A stretch of DNA of 64,000 nt from Amyelois transitella (taxonomy: Eukaryota; Arthropoda; Insecta; Lepidoptera; Pyralidae): the NCBI RefSeq assembly GCF_032362555.1, contig NC_083527.1:2666001-2730000 (forward strand). The letters run 5' to 3'. The translations under genes were made by a program, and so were the position numbers. The notes below the pieces were generated by a model. The model did no database searches, was not told the DNA's origin, and saw nothing but the letters and a program-made list of their open reading frames with translations. This document shows, piece after piece, positions 13,001 to 22,131 of the stretch. Every line of letters starts with the position of its first letter. Position 1 is the stretch's first letter.

Positions 13001-16000
13001 TTCAACATAGTACCTGGGCGACCGAGCGTTAAATCGTCGTTAGGAGCCGTTTGCAGCATGTGTAATTTTAAGATGAATGACAGTTATAAAAAGTCATGGC
13101 AGATTAAGTTCATGAAGAAAATACAATAGTTAATGCTCGATGATAAGAAAAGGATTTGAAAATATGCAATTCTTACCCATTGTAAACCAGCTTTTCCAGG
13201 CTCGAGAGAAGGCGGCACCAGTAGACTGGGGAGGCCATCACTAATAACTGATATCAGCTCTTGTGGCAGTCTACCTTCATCTGAAGAAGAGGAGTTTCTC
13301 ATGAATAGGGGTTAATTATGTACAATATATAAACAAGCCAGTTTACGAGTATGTGCAAAAATTAAATTAACAATATTATTTACTTCCAACAAATACGTAT
13401 TTCTAATATCGCAATTGATGAAAAATAACTTTCTTACAATAGCGAAAGGTGGAAAGTAAATTGAAATTTCTTGAAGTTTTAAAACATTTGATGTGGATTT
13501 TTAGGTTCAGTCGAGAGGATAGGTGGCAAATAAGCTATTTTCAAAAATTCAAATCATTTATTTTCTTTTTAACCTTCCTACATAGTTCTGTAATTAAAAT
13601 GAACTTCTTTGATAGACTAAATCCTTATAAAGTCACAAATTTTGCCAAAGCAATGATTTTTAAAAAAGGACGTATTTATCTTTTCCATACAAGATAGTCA
13701 CTTAAAGGTCACATTCAGCTAGCAATTGGATAAGATTCAGATAGCAACAGATTGATAGCCCTACGCATAGACGAAGAAAAAAAGGGTGGCAGAGTTTTAC
13801 TAAATGGCAAAATGAAAAACCAGCCTTTATTTCTACGACAATGGCTCTCGCGTTCTCGTTCTTCGACTTCTTCTCTCGTCGCTTTTTCGTACATACATAC
13901 ATACATACATAAAATCACGCCTCTTTCCCGGAGGGGTAGGCAGAGACTACCTCTTTCCACTTGCCACGATCTCTGCATACTTCTTTCGCTTCGTCCACAT
14001 TCATAACTCTCTTCATACAAGCTCGGCGGTTTCGGGTACTTTTGACCTGACCCTTTACCAGGACGTCCTTAATTTGATCAAGATACGTTCGTCTAGGTCT
14101 TCCCACTCCGACCTTTCCCTCCACACTCTCCTTGTATATCTGCTTAGTCAACCTGCTTTCATTCATCCTCTCCACATGACCGAACCATCTTAACATACCC
14201 TTTTCTATTCCTGTAACTACATCTTCTTTCACATCACAACATTCCCTTATCACGCTGTTCCTTATCCTGTCACTCAATTTCACACCCATCATACTCCTTA
14301 ACGCTCTCATTTCCACTGCATTTATTCTGCTTTCATGCTTCTTTTGCCATACCCAACTTTCACTCCCATACATTAATGTCGGGACCAACACGCCCCTGTG
14401 CACAGCCAGTCGAGCCCTTTTGGATAGTTTCTGACTGCTCATAAAGGCATGCAAAGCTCCATTCACCATGTTCCCCGCGTTCACTCTCCTTTCAATATCA
14501 CTATCATACTTGCCATCTGATGTAAACTTTGATCCTAGATATACAAACTCTTTCACTTGCTCCACTTTTTCTCCTCCAATCAAAATATTACATGCTGTCA
14601 TTTCTTTCTCCATTTCAAAAACCAGTGTTTTAGTTTTACTTACGTTCACTTTCATTCCTTTCTCTTTTAAAGCTTCGTGCATACAGTTTACCATCTCCTG
14701 TAACTCCTCCGCTGATGACGCCAGTATAACCTGATCGTCGGCATAGAGCAGACATTTGACGAGTAACTCATTCATCCTTAATCCACTTTTAGACTCTTTC
14801 AAATCTGTCAAACAGCTATCCATAAATAGGTTGAACAGCCACGGTGACGCAACACATCCTTGCCTAACGCCTTTCTCAATCTTAAACCACTCAGTGTGCG
14901 CTCCGTTTATCCTGACACAAGCACTCGAATCCTCATATAAGGATTTCAGTGCTCGTATTAAGAGACTGCTCACCCCATGCATAGAAAGTGCTGACCACAA
15001 TTCATTCCTCTCAACTCTGTCATAGGCCTTTTCCAGATCTACGAATGTGCAATAGACTTTTTGACTCTTGGCCAAAAACTTTTCGGCTATGCACCGCAAG
15101 GAAAAGACCTGATCAGTACATCCCATTCCCTTTCGAAATCCCGCTTGAGCATCCCATATTTTGTCATCAGTTTCATTCCTGACTCTATTAATCAATACCT
15201 TAGCATACAATTTGCCGACGACGCTAAGCAGGCTTATACCACGATAATTTTTGCAGTCCAGCTGTGACCCTTTTCCTTTGTAAAGTGGCACGATAACAGC
15301 CTTACACCAATCTTTTGGTACTCGGCCGCTTCTCCAACACAAATTGAAAAGGCAGTACAACTGACTAGCTACTACGCCTTTTCCTGCTTTAAGCATCTCG
15401 ACCGACACTCTATCACACCCAGCAGCCTTTCCCGCTTTCATACTCTTAAATGCTTCCACAATTTCGAACATTTCAATTTCGCCTTCCATCTCATTCTCTT
15501 TTTCTTCGCTATAGCAGATATCTTTCTTATTTCCTTCCTTTTTTTCAAATAAACTTTCAAAATAGTCCTTCCATATCTTTAGTACACATTCTTCTCCTTT
15601 CACAACGCTACCATCCTGGCATCTGATCCTAGTCAGCTCTCTGGTTATAGTATTTCCTCGGGCTGACCTTACGGATTTCCAGAATACTTTCAGATTTGAC
15701 TGAAAGTCTTCTGATAGCCTTTTATCAAAATCCTCTTTATACTCTTCTTTCTTTCTAATCACAGCTTTCTTAACCAAATCTTTCATTTTCTTATATTCCT
15801 TACGTGCTTCATTCACATCTTCATCTATAACCTCTTGCATTCTTAAGTTAGCTTTTGCTGCTAACAAATCCAGCCATGCTTTCTTCTTTAATCGCACAAG
15901 TTCTTGCACATCTTTACTCATCCACGCATTTTTGTGATTTTTTCCTTTCCTTCTTCTACTTACACCACACACTTCAACAGCTAGCTAGCTTTTTCGTAGG

Positions 16001-19000
16001 TGGCGTTAAATTCGTCGCTTTTTTGGATGGCGCTAAATTCACCCGGGCGAAACTGCGGGTAAAAACTAGTAAAGCATTATACCTAAACACATACCTCTAT
16101 ATTGTAAAACGATTGCCGCAAATAATTCTAAGGCTTCCGGCAGACTGACGCGACTCGCCTTCATACACAGACACACCAATTGTATATGGTAACATCGCAA
16201 TGAGTAAAGATCTGAAACAATATAAAATTCTTATTGTAATTAATTAAATTATTATTGACTAGCGACCCGCCCCGGCTTCGCACGGGTAGCTTTTATACAT
16301 AGAAACATTCCTCTTGAATCACTCTATAAAAAAAACTGCACCAAAATCTAAAGTGTAGTTTTAAAGATCTAAGCATACATACATACATACGTACAGAGGG
16401 GCAGTAATGTTTAGCGGTATGGCTTAATGATGGAATTGAGATTCAAATAGTGACAGGTTGCAAACACATCGTCTACAAGAAGAATCACAAGTTTGTTAGC
16501 CATTCCTTTAGTAGCCGTTTACGACATCCGTAGGAAAGATATAGAGTGCCGGGAACCGCACAGCATCCATTAATTAATAATCGTAACTTTTCGCTATTCA
16601 CATGTTTCATGATGCTTAGACCACTAGATCGTAAAATAAAGCGAACTGACCCAAATTTACTAATACCGTGAGGAACTTCAAAGCGTTTCTAAGACAACTG
16701 TTCACTTGTTCCGACTCCCCGGTGTCGTCCGGAGCTAATTTGCAAAGGCTGTCCACTTCCTGAAATATAGATAGTGATGCAAAAATTACAATCTAAATGG
16801 AATCATTATTTTGTAGACACCAGGTCCAGAACGTCAATCTTTGTAAGACTGTTTGCTCTGTCTACAACATAACGGATAATGTGATATTTATGTAGGTCTT
16901 GAATCATCATGGCTGAAGACACCACAGGGAACACACAACGACAGGTTGCTAGCCCGACACTTAAAATAAGAATAATCAAACTGCCTTTTCAGATTATACA
17001 TATATAAGAGTTATGGGAGGTCAGATTAGAGTTACTCCACATAATCATTTGCTTTATCGTTGGTAGAATCATTCTTCAAAGTAAGGAGAAATTTTATTTA
17101 CCGGTAAACCATCCTTCAAAGCTGTAGTGAAGTTGGGATACGTAAGCACGAAACCTCTCAGGTTTGAATCCGTACATAGATCATTGATGAATGTGTATGC
17201 GTGCAGCAGCTGAGTTGAATCTCGCTCACTGAAAGGACAAAGAAAAAAGTCTCAGAGTCTGTTTATATATATTATGTCTTTTTTTCTGTATATCTGCCTG
17301 TTTTTAGTCATAAGAATAATACAAACAAACATCGGCTTGTTAATTGGTTATTTTAGTTTTTATTTTTATTGATGTGTGGATGAAGCAAAGGTATGCAGAG
17401 ATCGTGGCAAGTGTAAAGAGGTAGGAGTGGTCTCTGCCTACCCCTCCGGGAAAGAGGCGTGATTTTTTTGTATGTATGATAGTATTCACAGAAAAACAAC
17501 GTCACATGCTGATTGAGGGCCATTTTTGTGCATATTTAATTAATTATTTTATTATATTAATCATTATAATAAGTTTTAAATGTATGAACTAAATAAACAA
17601 TTTTTCTTTCTTCCTTTCTATGCTGTGCCTCCTGAAATTTCCCACAGAAACTGGATAAATTATGAGCAAGAGCTCTATTCGATTAGACTGTCTGTGATAA
17701 ACAAGGCTTTAGTAAAACTGTCAACATTCCCTGTGAAAATAAATCTATTTCTGACCAACAAACTCACACTACAGCCTTGTTGAAGGTCCTCATGGTGCAA
17801 CACAGGTAGCTATGGACATCGGGCTGCCTCGTCGAAGCGGCGCCTCTTGTGGCACCGGACAGACAGAGAAGTAGTCTACACACTTCAACACCACCATAAC
17901 CGCCATCCTGTATATAAGACAGGTTTTATTTATTTATTTACACTTTATGGGACAAAATAAAATCCATATAGTACAATAATTATCAGTATAGTGCTGATAT
18001 CATTATGAACAGTCATACTATTTTTTGACTAGGTTTGTTTGAATAATTTCAATAAGATGTTGCCTATATTTGGTTAGCTAATAATTTTAAAATTTCAATC
18101 AGTGATAAGCTTTGCCTATCACCATGTTACATGACAGTGGTGATATTTATGTTTGCCTCCAAAATATTAGTTCTACATACCTGGTCAAGTTATAGTCGAA
18201 AATTATTTTTATCTGATACAAATGTGTGGGATAATAATTGCCTATCTTATAAGATTACTCCTTATATATCATTATCCTATTGAAAGTTTAATTAGTTTAG
18301 TTTATATCAAATAGAACCTAATTTATACTCAACTTTAGAATACAGGACTGAAAGAAAATATTTACCCACCTTCAAACTAATAAGATGGACAACAAACTCC
18401 TTGGTGTCAACAGTCCTCATCAAAGCGTAAATCGCAGGCAGATTTCCGTAGCACACATTCACGAGTACTGTGAGAGACTTGTGGCCGATCATTCTGTGTT
18501 GCGGCTCTGTCATTGGCTGGGTGATCCAATCAGTTAGCTGTTTCATAAGCTCAGATAGGTAAGACTCTTGCCAGCTTATTTTTATACCATATGATATGTC
18601 CTGAAAAGTATATTACTTAAATTGTTTTAAAACATGCATTTTTTATTAAGGTAACACTCCATAGGACAATATACAACATTTCTGAATTATTGCAAAACCT
18701 TATTAACATTATCTGGCAATATTTGTAAAAAAATAACAGAGTTTGTATGAAGAATATGCAAAAATGAAAAAAAACCTTGCATAACAAGTTTTGTGAAAAG
18801 AAAAAAATTTCAAACTTACCTGCATAACAGAAAGCACCTTGATTTTCTTATCATTTGATATAGAGTCCGTCAAAAGTCTTGAAAGAATAGGCATGAACCT
18901 GAAAAATCACAATTTGGTTAATAACTAGAGCACACGCGGCTCCATTGACATAATACAAAAAATCCTGTTCCTGTAAGTTCTAAAAATCCTTTCTTAGTGG

Positions 19001-19592
19001 TTGCTAACATAATAGCAACTATCTGCATGCCAAATTCAGCTCAATAAGTCTATTAGTTTGACCTGGGCATAGATAGATCAGTCAGTCAATCAACTTAGTG
19101 GTTTTGTATCAGGCAAATGAATTTTATAGTTATTGAGTAGTTATGTTTTTCTTTAGTAAAAACCTGTGTAAACATACTCACTTGTATGTATGAGTTAGAG
19201 CATGTCTAGCGCTGGGCTCAATAGCAGCCCGAGAAAGCACGGCCACCCCAGCCCAATGTGGACCTCTGCTATCACACATGACGCGCCATAGTGAACTGAA
19301 AAAGGCGCACACCTCGGAGCGCCCGGGGGAAAATATTGTCAGATCACACGAAGAAGCTATCAACTGCAAATACAAGAAAAGATTGTCATTGTAAAAGATT
19401 ATCCAAAGGTTGAGTATTTTCAAATAAATGACATCAATAACGTACCCCTAGGTATCTAGTCATCAAATTAACAGCATTTTCACTATGGGTAGCCTCAAAT
19501 TCACGAGCAGCAGTCACAAAAGCCTTCAAATTAACAAATTTTCCTCCGTCGGCAGGGTTATTGTTCCAGTTTTCGGCGCCGTCGACTTCCAT
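1090..19592 (-). CDS. CIP2A: CIP2A homologue, 19 exons recognised
   Basis: Exons (high to low coordinate): 19446-19592, 19182-19363, 18820-18898, 18370-18600, 17768-17907, 17102-17228, 16667-16759, 16095-16211, 13177-13280, 12841-12957, 12040-12165, 11468-11575, 9895-10050, 9172-9267, 8508-8614, 5296-5443, 4345-4446, 1704-1835, 1090-1230. All have AG acceptors and GT donors and phases agree, except that 16667-16759 ends in phase 0 while 16095-16211 needs phase 1, so a small exon is probably missing. About 817 residues are recovered; human CIP2A has 905. The N-terminal two thirds is helical and ARM-like; the last six exons are coiled coil ending KSSATPAS. Landmarks shared with vertebrate CIP2A include a GLTS segment, VFGESV (VLGESI in human) and an ISDI-x-MELY-K block at the start of the coil. 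In vertebrates CIP2A inhibits PP2A and binds TopBP1; the function here is inferred. The start MEVDGAENW is the first ATG of the first exon. Confidence 0.8.
1836..4344. other. CIP2A intron with repeat remnants
   Basis: Intron between the coiled-coil exons 1704-1835 and 4345-4446. It contains degraded SINE-like pieces (about 2090-2165, 2780-2890, 4225-4270), a pair of similar segments around 2220-2330 and 3090-3200 that share the AATGGCTTTC and TTTCGCAATATCCGC blocks, and a LINE 3' end at 3946-4104. No other exon was recognised. Confidence 0.5.
3946..4104 (+). mobile_element. LINE 3' end copy with GAATTT-type tail
   Basis: Nearly identical to 48769-48923: both begin GCTTCTTCTGCACTGACGCC and end in AATAAAAATTTTGAATTT. 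The shared abrupt 5' start plus a short-repeat tail looks like a 5'-truncated non-LTR retrotransposon 3' UTR. Family not identified. Confidence 0.6.
4770..4900 (+). repeat. interspersed repeat C fragment
   Basis: Starts TACTAATATTATAAATGCGA and carries GACTCTTTCACGCAAAA and AACACATAGGCTAC, blocks shared with 11228-11445 and 37680-37885. Confidence 0.6.
4920..5050 (-). pseudogene. decayed copy of the CIP2A exon at 5296-5443
   Basis: On the minus strand this contains GGTTCAGAGCGAAGTTGGCG and a downstream GGAACG-CT block that align with the intact exon 370 bp upstream in gene order. It would encode FRAKLALERL (FRAKLAAERL in the exon). One inserted base (CAAAAAGCAG against CAGAAACAG) shifts the frame into a stop, and the donor reads ATGAGG instead of GTGAGT. 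It appears to be a tandem exon duplicate that has decayed. Confidence 0.75.
5713..6634. mobile_element. non-autonomous DNA transposon with 18-bp TIRs
   Basis: Perfect 18-bp terminal inverted repeats at 5713-5730 and 6617-6634 (ACAATAGGGTACCGGACA). Similarity continues inward on both arms (T-rich run, then TGTGTTTTAAAA-like and AATCTTTATT blocks). The roughly 920-bp interior is non-coding and has a TGACGTCA palindrome in each half. No clear target duplication could be fixed, so the superfamily is unknown. Confidence 0.7.
6713..7590 (+). repeat. long copy of interspersed repeat C
   Basis: Begins TATACTAATATTATAAAGCT, followed by a TTTG microsatellite (6741-6772), AACTACTGAACCGATTTGAA and GATTTCC-ACGGGAA blocks, and ends near CGGACGAAGTCGCGGGCA. 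The ends match those of shorter copies elsewhere (for example 11228-11445). No ORF of note. Confidence 0.6.
7654..7661 (-). terminator. pol III terminator of tRNA-Gly
   Basis: Eight consecutive T on the minus strand, starting 6 nt after the tRNA 3' end. Confidence 0.85.
7668..7738 (-). tRNA. tRNA-Gly (anticodon GCC)
   Basis: A 71-nt cloverleaf on the minus strand: acceptor arms GCATCGG/CCGATGC with discriminator A, box A-like TGGTTCAGTGG, anticodon GCC at 7706-7704 in a TGCCACG loop, and box B GGTTCGATTCC. It matches the standard eukaryotic cytosolic tRNA-Gly(GCC) layout with no mismatched stems, so it looks functional. A run of eight T (minus strand, 7661-7654) follows as a pol III terminator. 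It sits inside a CIP2A intron in the same orientation as the host gene. Confidence 0.97.
8112..8474 (-). pseudogene. three decayed tandem copies of CIP2A exon 8508-8614
   Basis: Copies start, in gene order, at 8474, 8326 and 8226, each just after a TACCAG-type acceptor. Each aligns with the functional exon through an ATC-TA/GAG start, a CATTC/CGTTC-x-TCGCCATG block and an AGTTCTCAA-x-GACGTC block. The copy 8112-8226 keeps a donor-like AAAAGTAAT but carries an insertion and deletion that break the frame; the copy at 8474 has an in-frame TAG; the copy at 8326 is rearranged. They look like tandem exon duplications that lost function. Confidence 0.7.
8755..8855. mobile_element. foldback MITE, copy 1
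   Basis: Internal palindrome with arms around AAACTATCGCTGTTTCGC and a GGGACGATAG partner, and an outer GCCGTCGCGCGTGC end. Same family as 38726-38868 and 47455-47590. Confidence 0.6.
9448..9724 (-). mobile_element. tRNA-derived SINE (family B), full copy
   Basis: The minus strand has a tRNA-like head (about 9724-9650) with box B GGGTTCAAATCC, followed by the family body (CTTACTTCGAGACTAACTC) and a T/A-rich TTTATA tail. Same family as 29057-29311 and 31300-31517. It lies in the CIP2A intron between exons 9895-10050 and 9172-9267. Confidence 0.85.
10478..10580 (-). mobile_element. 5'-truncated RTE-like LINE 3' end
   Basis: Contains the CATACATAAAATCACGCCTC tail and CTTTCCACTTGCCACGATCT block of the LINE at 13892-15987; about 100 bp of 3' end only. 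Confidence 0.85.
10627..10735 (+). mobile_element. chimeric LINE 3' end with SINE-type tail
   Basis: The first part (GTGAATGTGGATGAAGCGAT, then AGAGATCGTGGCAAG) is LINE ORF end, but the tail reads CTACCCCGTAAGGGATAAAG then ACGTGATTATATG, the version typical of the SINE-like family A rather than of the LINE. Confidence 0.7.
10745..10967 (-). mobile_element. SINE-like family A, nearly full copy
   Basis: On the plus strand: ATCCCTTACGGGGTAGACAG, CAGCTGTATGG, CTAGCCGCCTATCG, CGCCTTTTACGACATA and a GAGCCGGGTACCACACGGCA head. Almost back to back with the chimeric LINE end. Confidence 0.85.
11228..11445 (+). repeat. interspersed repeat C, complete-looking short copy
   Basis: Runs from TACTATTATAAAGGCGAAAG through CTCTTTCACGCAAAAACTAC and AATAACACATAGGCTAC to CGGACGAAGTCGCGGGC. 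Same block order as the reversed copy at 37680-37885. Confidence 0.7.
11617..11871 (-). mobile_element. SINE-like family A, full copy
   Basis: Plus-strand landmarks: ACATACATATAGTCACGTCT, CTTGCGGGTTAGACAG, AGACTGATCGGCCACGTTC, CGCCTTTTACGACATCCACG, and end CCGGAAACCACACGGTAC. Confidence 0.9.
11889..11998 (+). mobile_element. SINE family B, tail-only copy
   Basis: Matches the body of 29057-29311 (CTTACTTCGAGGCTAACTCA, then TTTGTCC and TATATTTA tail) but lacks the tRNA-like head. Confidence 0.75.
13881..13891. repeat. target site duplication, 3' flank of LINE
   Basis: GCTTTTTCGTA, identical to 15988-15998 on the other side of the LINE. Confidence 0.85.
13892..15987 (-). mobile_element. RTE-like LINE, 5'-truncated, ORF open
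   Basis: An uninterrupted frame (first Met at 15972, stop 13915) of 685 codons encodes the C-terminal part of a non-LTR polyprotein. Reverse transcriptase motifs run in order: a PLYKGKG region, GFRKGMGC, FVDLEKAYDRV, RQGC, the catalytic LLYADD, then a GHVERM-GRPRR C-terminal region. No apurinic endonuclease domain is present, and the frame runs into the insertion boundary, so the element is 5'-truncated. It ends in a TATG microsatellite tail. The same 11 bp, GCTTTTTCGTA, flanks it at 13881-13891 and 15988-15998 as a perfect target site duplication. Open frame and perfect duplication suggest recent insertion. It lies in a CIP2A intron in the host orientation. The clade is inferred from the RT order and the microsatellite tail; it could belong to a sister clade. 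Confidence 0.93.
15988..15998. repeat. target site duplication, 5' flank of LINE
   Basis: GCTTTTTCGTA, identical to 13881-13891. Confidence 0.85.
16258..16375 (+). repeat. interspersed repeat C variant
   Basis: Begins ACTAGCGACCCGCCCCGGCT and contains TTCCTCTTGAATCACTCTA; close to 31676-31855. Confidence 0.65.
16375..16566 (-). mobile_element. SINE-like family A, partial
   Basis: CATACATACATACGTA tail, ATTGAGATTCAAATAGTGAC, then GCCGTTTACGACATCC and a GTGCCGGGAACCGCAC head. The central CTTGCGGGG segment is missing. Confidence 0.75.
17370..17480 (+). mobile_element. 5'-truncated RTE-like LINE 3' end
   Basis: GTGGATGAAGCAAAGGTATG, GCAGAGATCGTGGCAAG, CTACCCCTCCGGGAAAGAGG and a TATG tail; matches the 3' end of 13892-15987. 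In a CIP2A intron. Confidence 0.85.
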
Positions 19593-20206
19593 CGTTTTTG
19601 CCCTAAATAATCACTGATAAAACTCAATTACTTAAGTGCGACGCACAAATAACGCAAACAATACGTCGCCAAGTATCAAAATATTCAAAATTCATTAAAA
19701 TGAAAGAAAACCACAAAAAAAAGTTTCAATTTCAACTGTTTTCCGAATTTAAGCGTTGACAGGCGTCCATTTTCTATGTTTATAAAATGATGGCTCTCTA
19801 TTGGCCAAATTCGGCACCATAAACTATAGAACATTGTTTTTTATCGCTATGATATGGTCATGTAAAGCCTGATTCAAGTGTGCTTGATCTGAATTTTCAG
19901 TTCCAAGATATAATTGTAACGTATTATAAATATGTTACAGAAAATCTAAAAGCTTTGTTTTTGTGTATGGAAGTTTTTTTTAAATATCTACGTAAACAAG
20001 GATCCTCTTGTAGGTACTAGTGATGGCAAGGCAACACAAAGTATCAACACAAGGCTCTATTAGTCTATGCTCGGATGGAAAAGAAAAACAAAAGGCAAAT
20101 TTTCTTTTCTGTCATTTCAAATTTTATATTTCCCACGCGAATTTTCCAAACTTCACTTTGCTCTGGAACAGATATTTCAATAGCAAAAGCTTTAATTATT
20201 TCAATT
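19593..20206. promoter_or_regulatory. divergent CIP2A/FKBP12 promoter region
   Basis: The two start codons point away from each other across 614 bp with no repeat insertion recognised. An inverted CCAAT box (ATTGG) is at 19800-19804. The 5' UTRs and start sites cannot be fixed from sequence alone. Confidence 0.5.
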
Positions 20207-21059
20207 ATGGGCGTAGATGTTGAAACTCTTTCCCCGGGAAATGGTTTGTATACAAACAATTGCTACATAACCTTAAAATATTCCGAATCTATAACTGAAC
20301 AATACTGTATTATACACAGGCTCCACATACCCCAAGCCTGGACAGACAGTGGTAGTTCACTATACAGGAACTCTACAGAATGGAAAGAAGTTCGACTCCT
20401 CCAGGGACCGTGGTCAACCTTTCAAATTTACCCTGGGCAAGGGCGATGTTATCAAGGGCTGGGACCAAGGATTGGCTAAAGTAAGTTATAACTCTAAAGC
20501 CCGCAGTGAAGTCTTAAATCAGTTGTAAACTCATTATGAATAACATTTATAAGTGGTCAACATTTACATACATAAGTGGAAAGAAGTAATCTCTGCCTAC
20601 CTCTCTGGGAAAGAGGCATAGTATATGTATGACTCATGAAGAAAAAAACAGTAAGAGATCTATATCTTTTGTGGAATATAATATATATACTAAACATTAA
20701 GTCAAACCCCCTATAAGTCCCAAAAAAAGTGAGCACTCTTTTGTATACCCTAACTGCCTTAGTCCAAAAGGAGTATATCATTCCACATACTACAATCTCA
20801 TGCATGTTCTTTTCGCTCCATCCACATTCATAACTTTCTTCCAGCATGGTTATCAGTTAAGGGTACTTTATGCTATAATTGTTGAATAAGTATAAAACAA
20901 TTAATTTTTATGAAACTTTTTCATTGACAGATGTCCGTAGGAGAGAGAGCAAGACTCACATGTTCACCAGACTTTGCTTACGGCTCCCGAGGACACCCCG
21001 GTGTCATACCACCAAATTCTACCCTGATTTTTGATGTTGAACTGTTGCGTGTTGAATAG
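20207..21059 (+). CDS. FKBP12: FKBP12 peptidyl-prolyl cis-trans isomerase
   Basis: Three exons, 20207-20243, 20320-20480 and 20931-21059, join in phase to give 108 residues, the usual FKBP12 length, from [11 protein letters not shown] to a LLRVE C-terminus. The single FKBP fold spans the whole protein. All the usual pocket residues are present (numbering includes Met): Y27, F37, D38, R43, F47, V56, I57, W60, Y83, H88, I92 and F100. It should be a cytosolic prolyl isomerase that in animals binds FK506/rapamycin and intracellular calcium-release channels; those roles come from the family. It is divergent from CIP2A and its 3' end faces PEX10. The last exon starts at MSVGER after a TTGACAG acceptor. 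Confidence 0.97.
20573..20860. mobile_element. two opposed LINE 3'-end fragments in FKBP12 intron 2
   Basis: 20573-20635 (plus) has GTGGAAAGAAGTAATCTCTG and GGGAAAGAGGCATAG, while 20800-20860 (minus) has the CATCCACATTCATAACT block. The two pieces come from neighbouring LINE segments in opposite orientation, so an inversion or twin-priming event is likely. Confidence 0.6.
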
Positions 21060-21188
21060 TTATGATATTTCACAAACAAAATAATTTATTGCTTGACAAA
21101 TTATAATAGATTTATGTAAACTGTCTGCTACAAATGTTCTCAAAGTTCCTTTATCCGCCTGATGGAAAGAAAAGTTGACATTTGACAT

Positions 21189-21194
21189 AATAAA
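21189..21194 (+). terminator. candidate FKBP12 poly(A) signal
   Basis: AATAAA 130 nt after the FKBP12 stop. Several further AATAAA motifs near 21900 could serve longer transcripts. Confidence 0.5.
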
Positions 21195-21199
21195 TGCAG

Positions 21200-22131
21200 A
21201 CTGTAAACCCTATTATGTAATTACTCTATTTATTGACAGTATTTTGGACATGTTTGAGTATTGCTTTATACATTGCAACTTAAATGGCAACTATAGAGAT
21301 TCCTTGAGGTAATCAAATTATAAGGTACACTTCTCAATTCCATCAAATACATGGAACCTTGTTCATAAATGTTGACTAGGAATTTCTTAACAATTATCTC
21401 CCTCTCTATCTTTGCTATAGAGTTAGGGAAAGAGGGATGACCAATGTTTTTTATCAATGTTTGTGCATCCATCAAGTAGACTTCGGCTTGATTTCTACCT
21501 GTTATGATGGTTAGTGCTGATGATCTGTTGGTGTGGGTCAGGCATATCTGGGTTGTTCAGTGCCAAACAGAAGGCAGCACAAACTTCTGTCCAGAGAGGT
21601 GAGGACTTAACCAGGATTAACACCAGGAGGGAGAAGTGCTATGCAATAAGTGATAAGAAACACTATATTCAATAATGCTTTTTTTTGGCAATGCCAATGT
21701 TAAGATGAAGGCAGAAAGGCACCAGTTTAAAAATGTCCATAGCACATAACTTATGCATTTCCCGTTATTAAACATTTCTGTTCTAAGGAACTGTATTATT
21801 TAATATATTTAATAATCTCAAGCTAGTTTAGTTTAGCATTTACTTAATGTATTAATCTTTGTTAATTATTCTGTTTCTTCAATTTTATTTAATAATTTTA
21901 ATAAATAAAATAACATGTGTAAAATGTATTTTATTTGCTACCTTTAAAGAGTATCTTTGGTATTATAATAATTATCCTATAATAAATACACATTACATGT
22001 TATGTTTATAAATAGCTAGTGATAAAATTTCCTCAACTTAAATTACTGGTCCCAATAACAAGTGTCTTTTATATCCCAATTGACATATAAAAATATCCAC
22101 CATAAAACATTAGTCTAATAACATATCACTT
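21200..22131. other. convergent FKBP12/PEX10 spacer
   Basis: AT-rich. A degraded repeat-D fragment lies around 21530-21640 (TCCAGAGAGGTGAGGA). A minus-strand AATAAA at 21930-21935 could end PEX10. No other gene seen. Confidence 0.5.

Noticed and set aside
13915-15972. Large single-exon ORF considered as a host gene
   Set aside because: RT motifs, microsatellite tail and target duplication show it is a retrotransposon.
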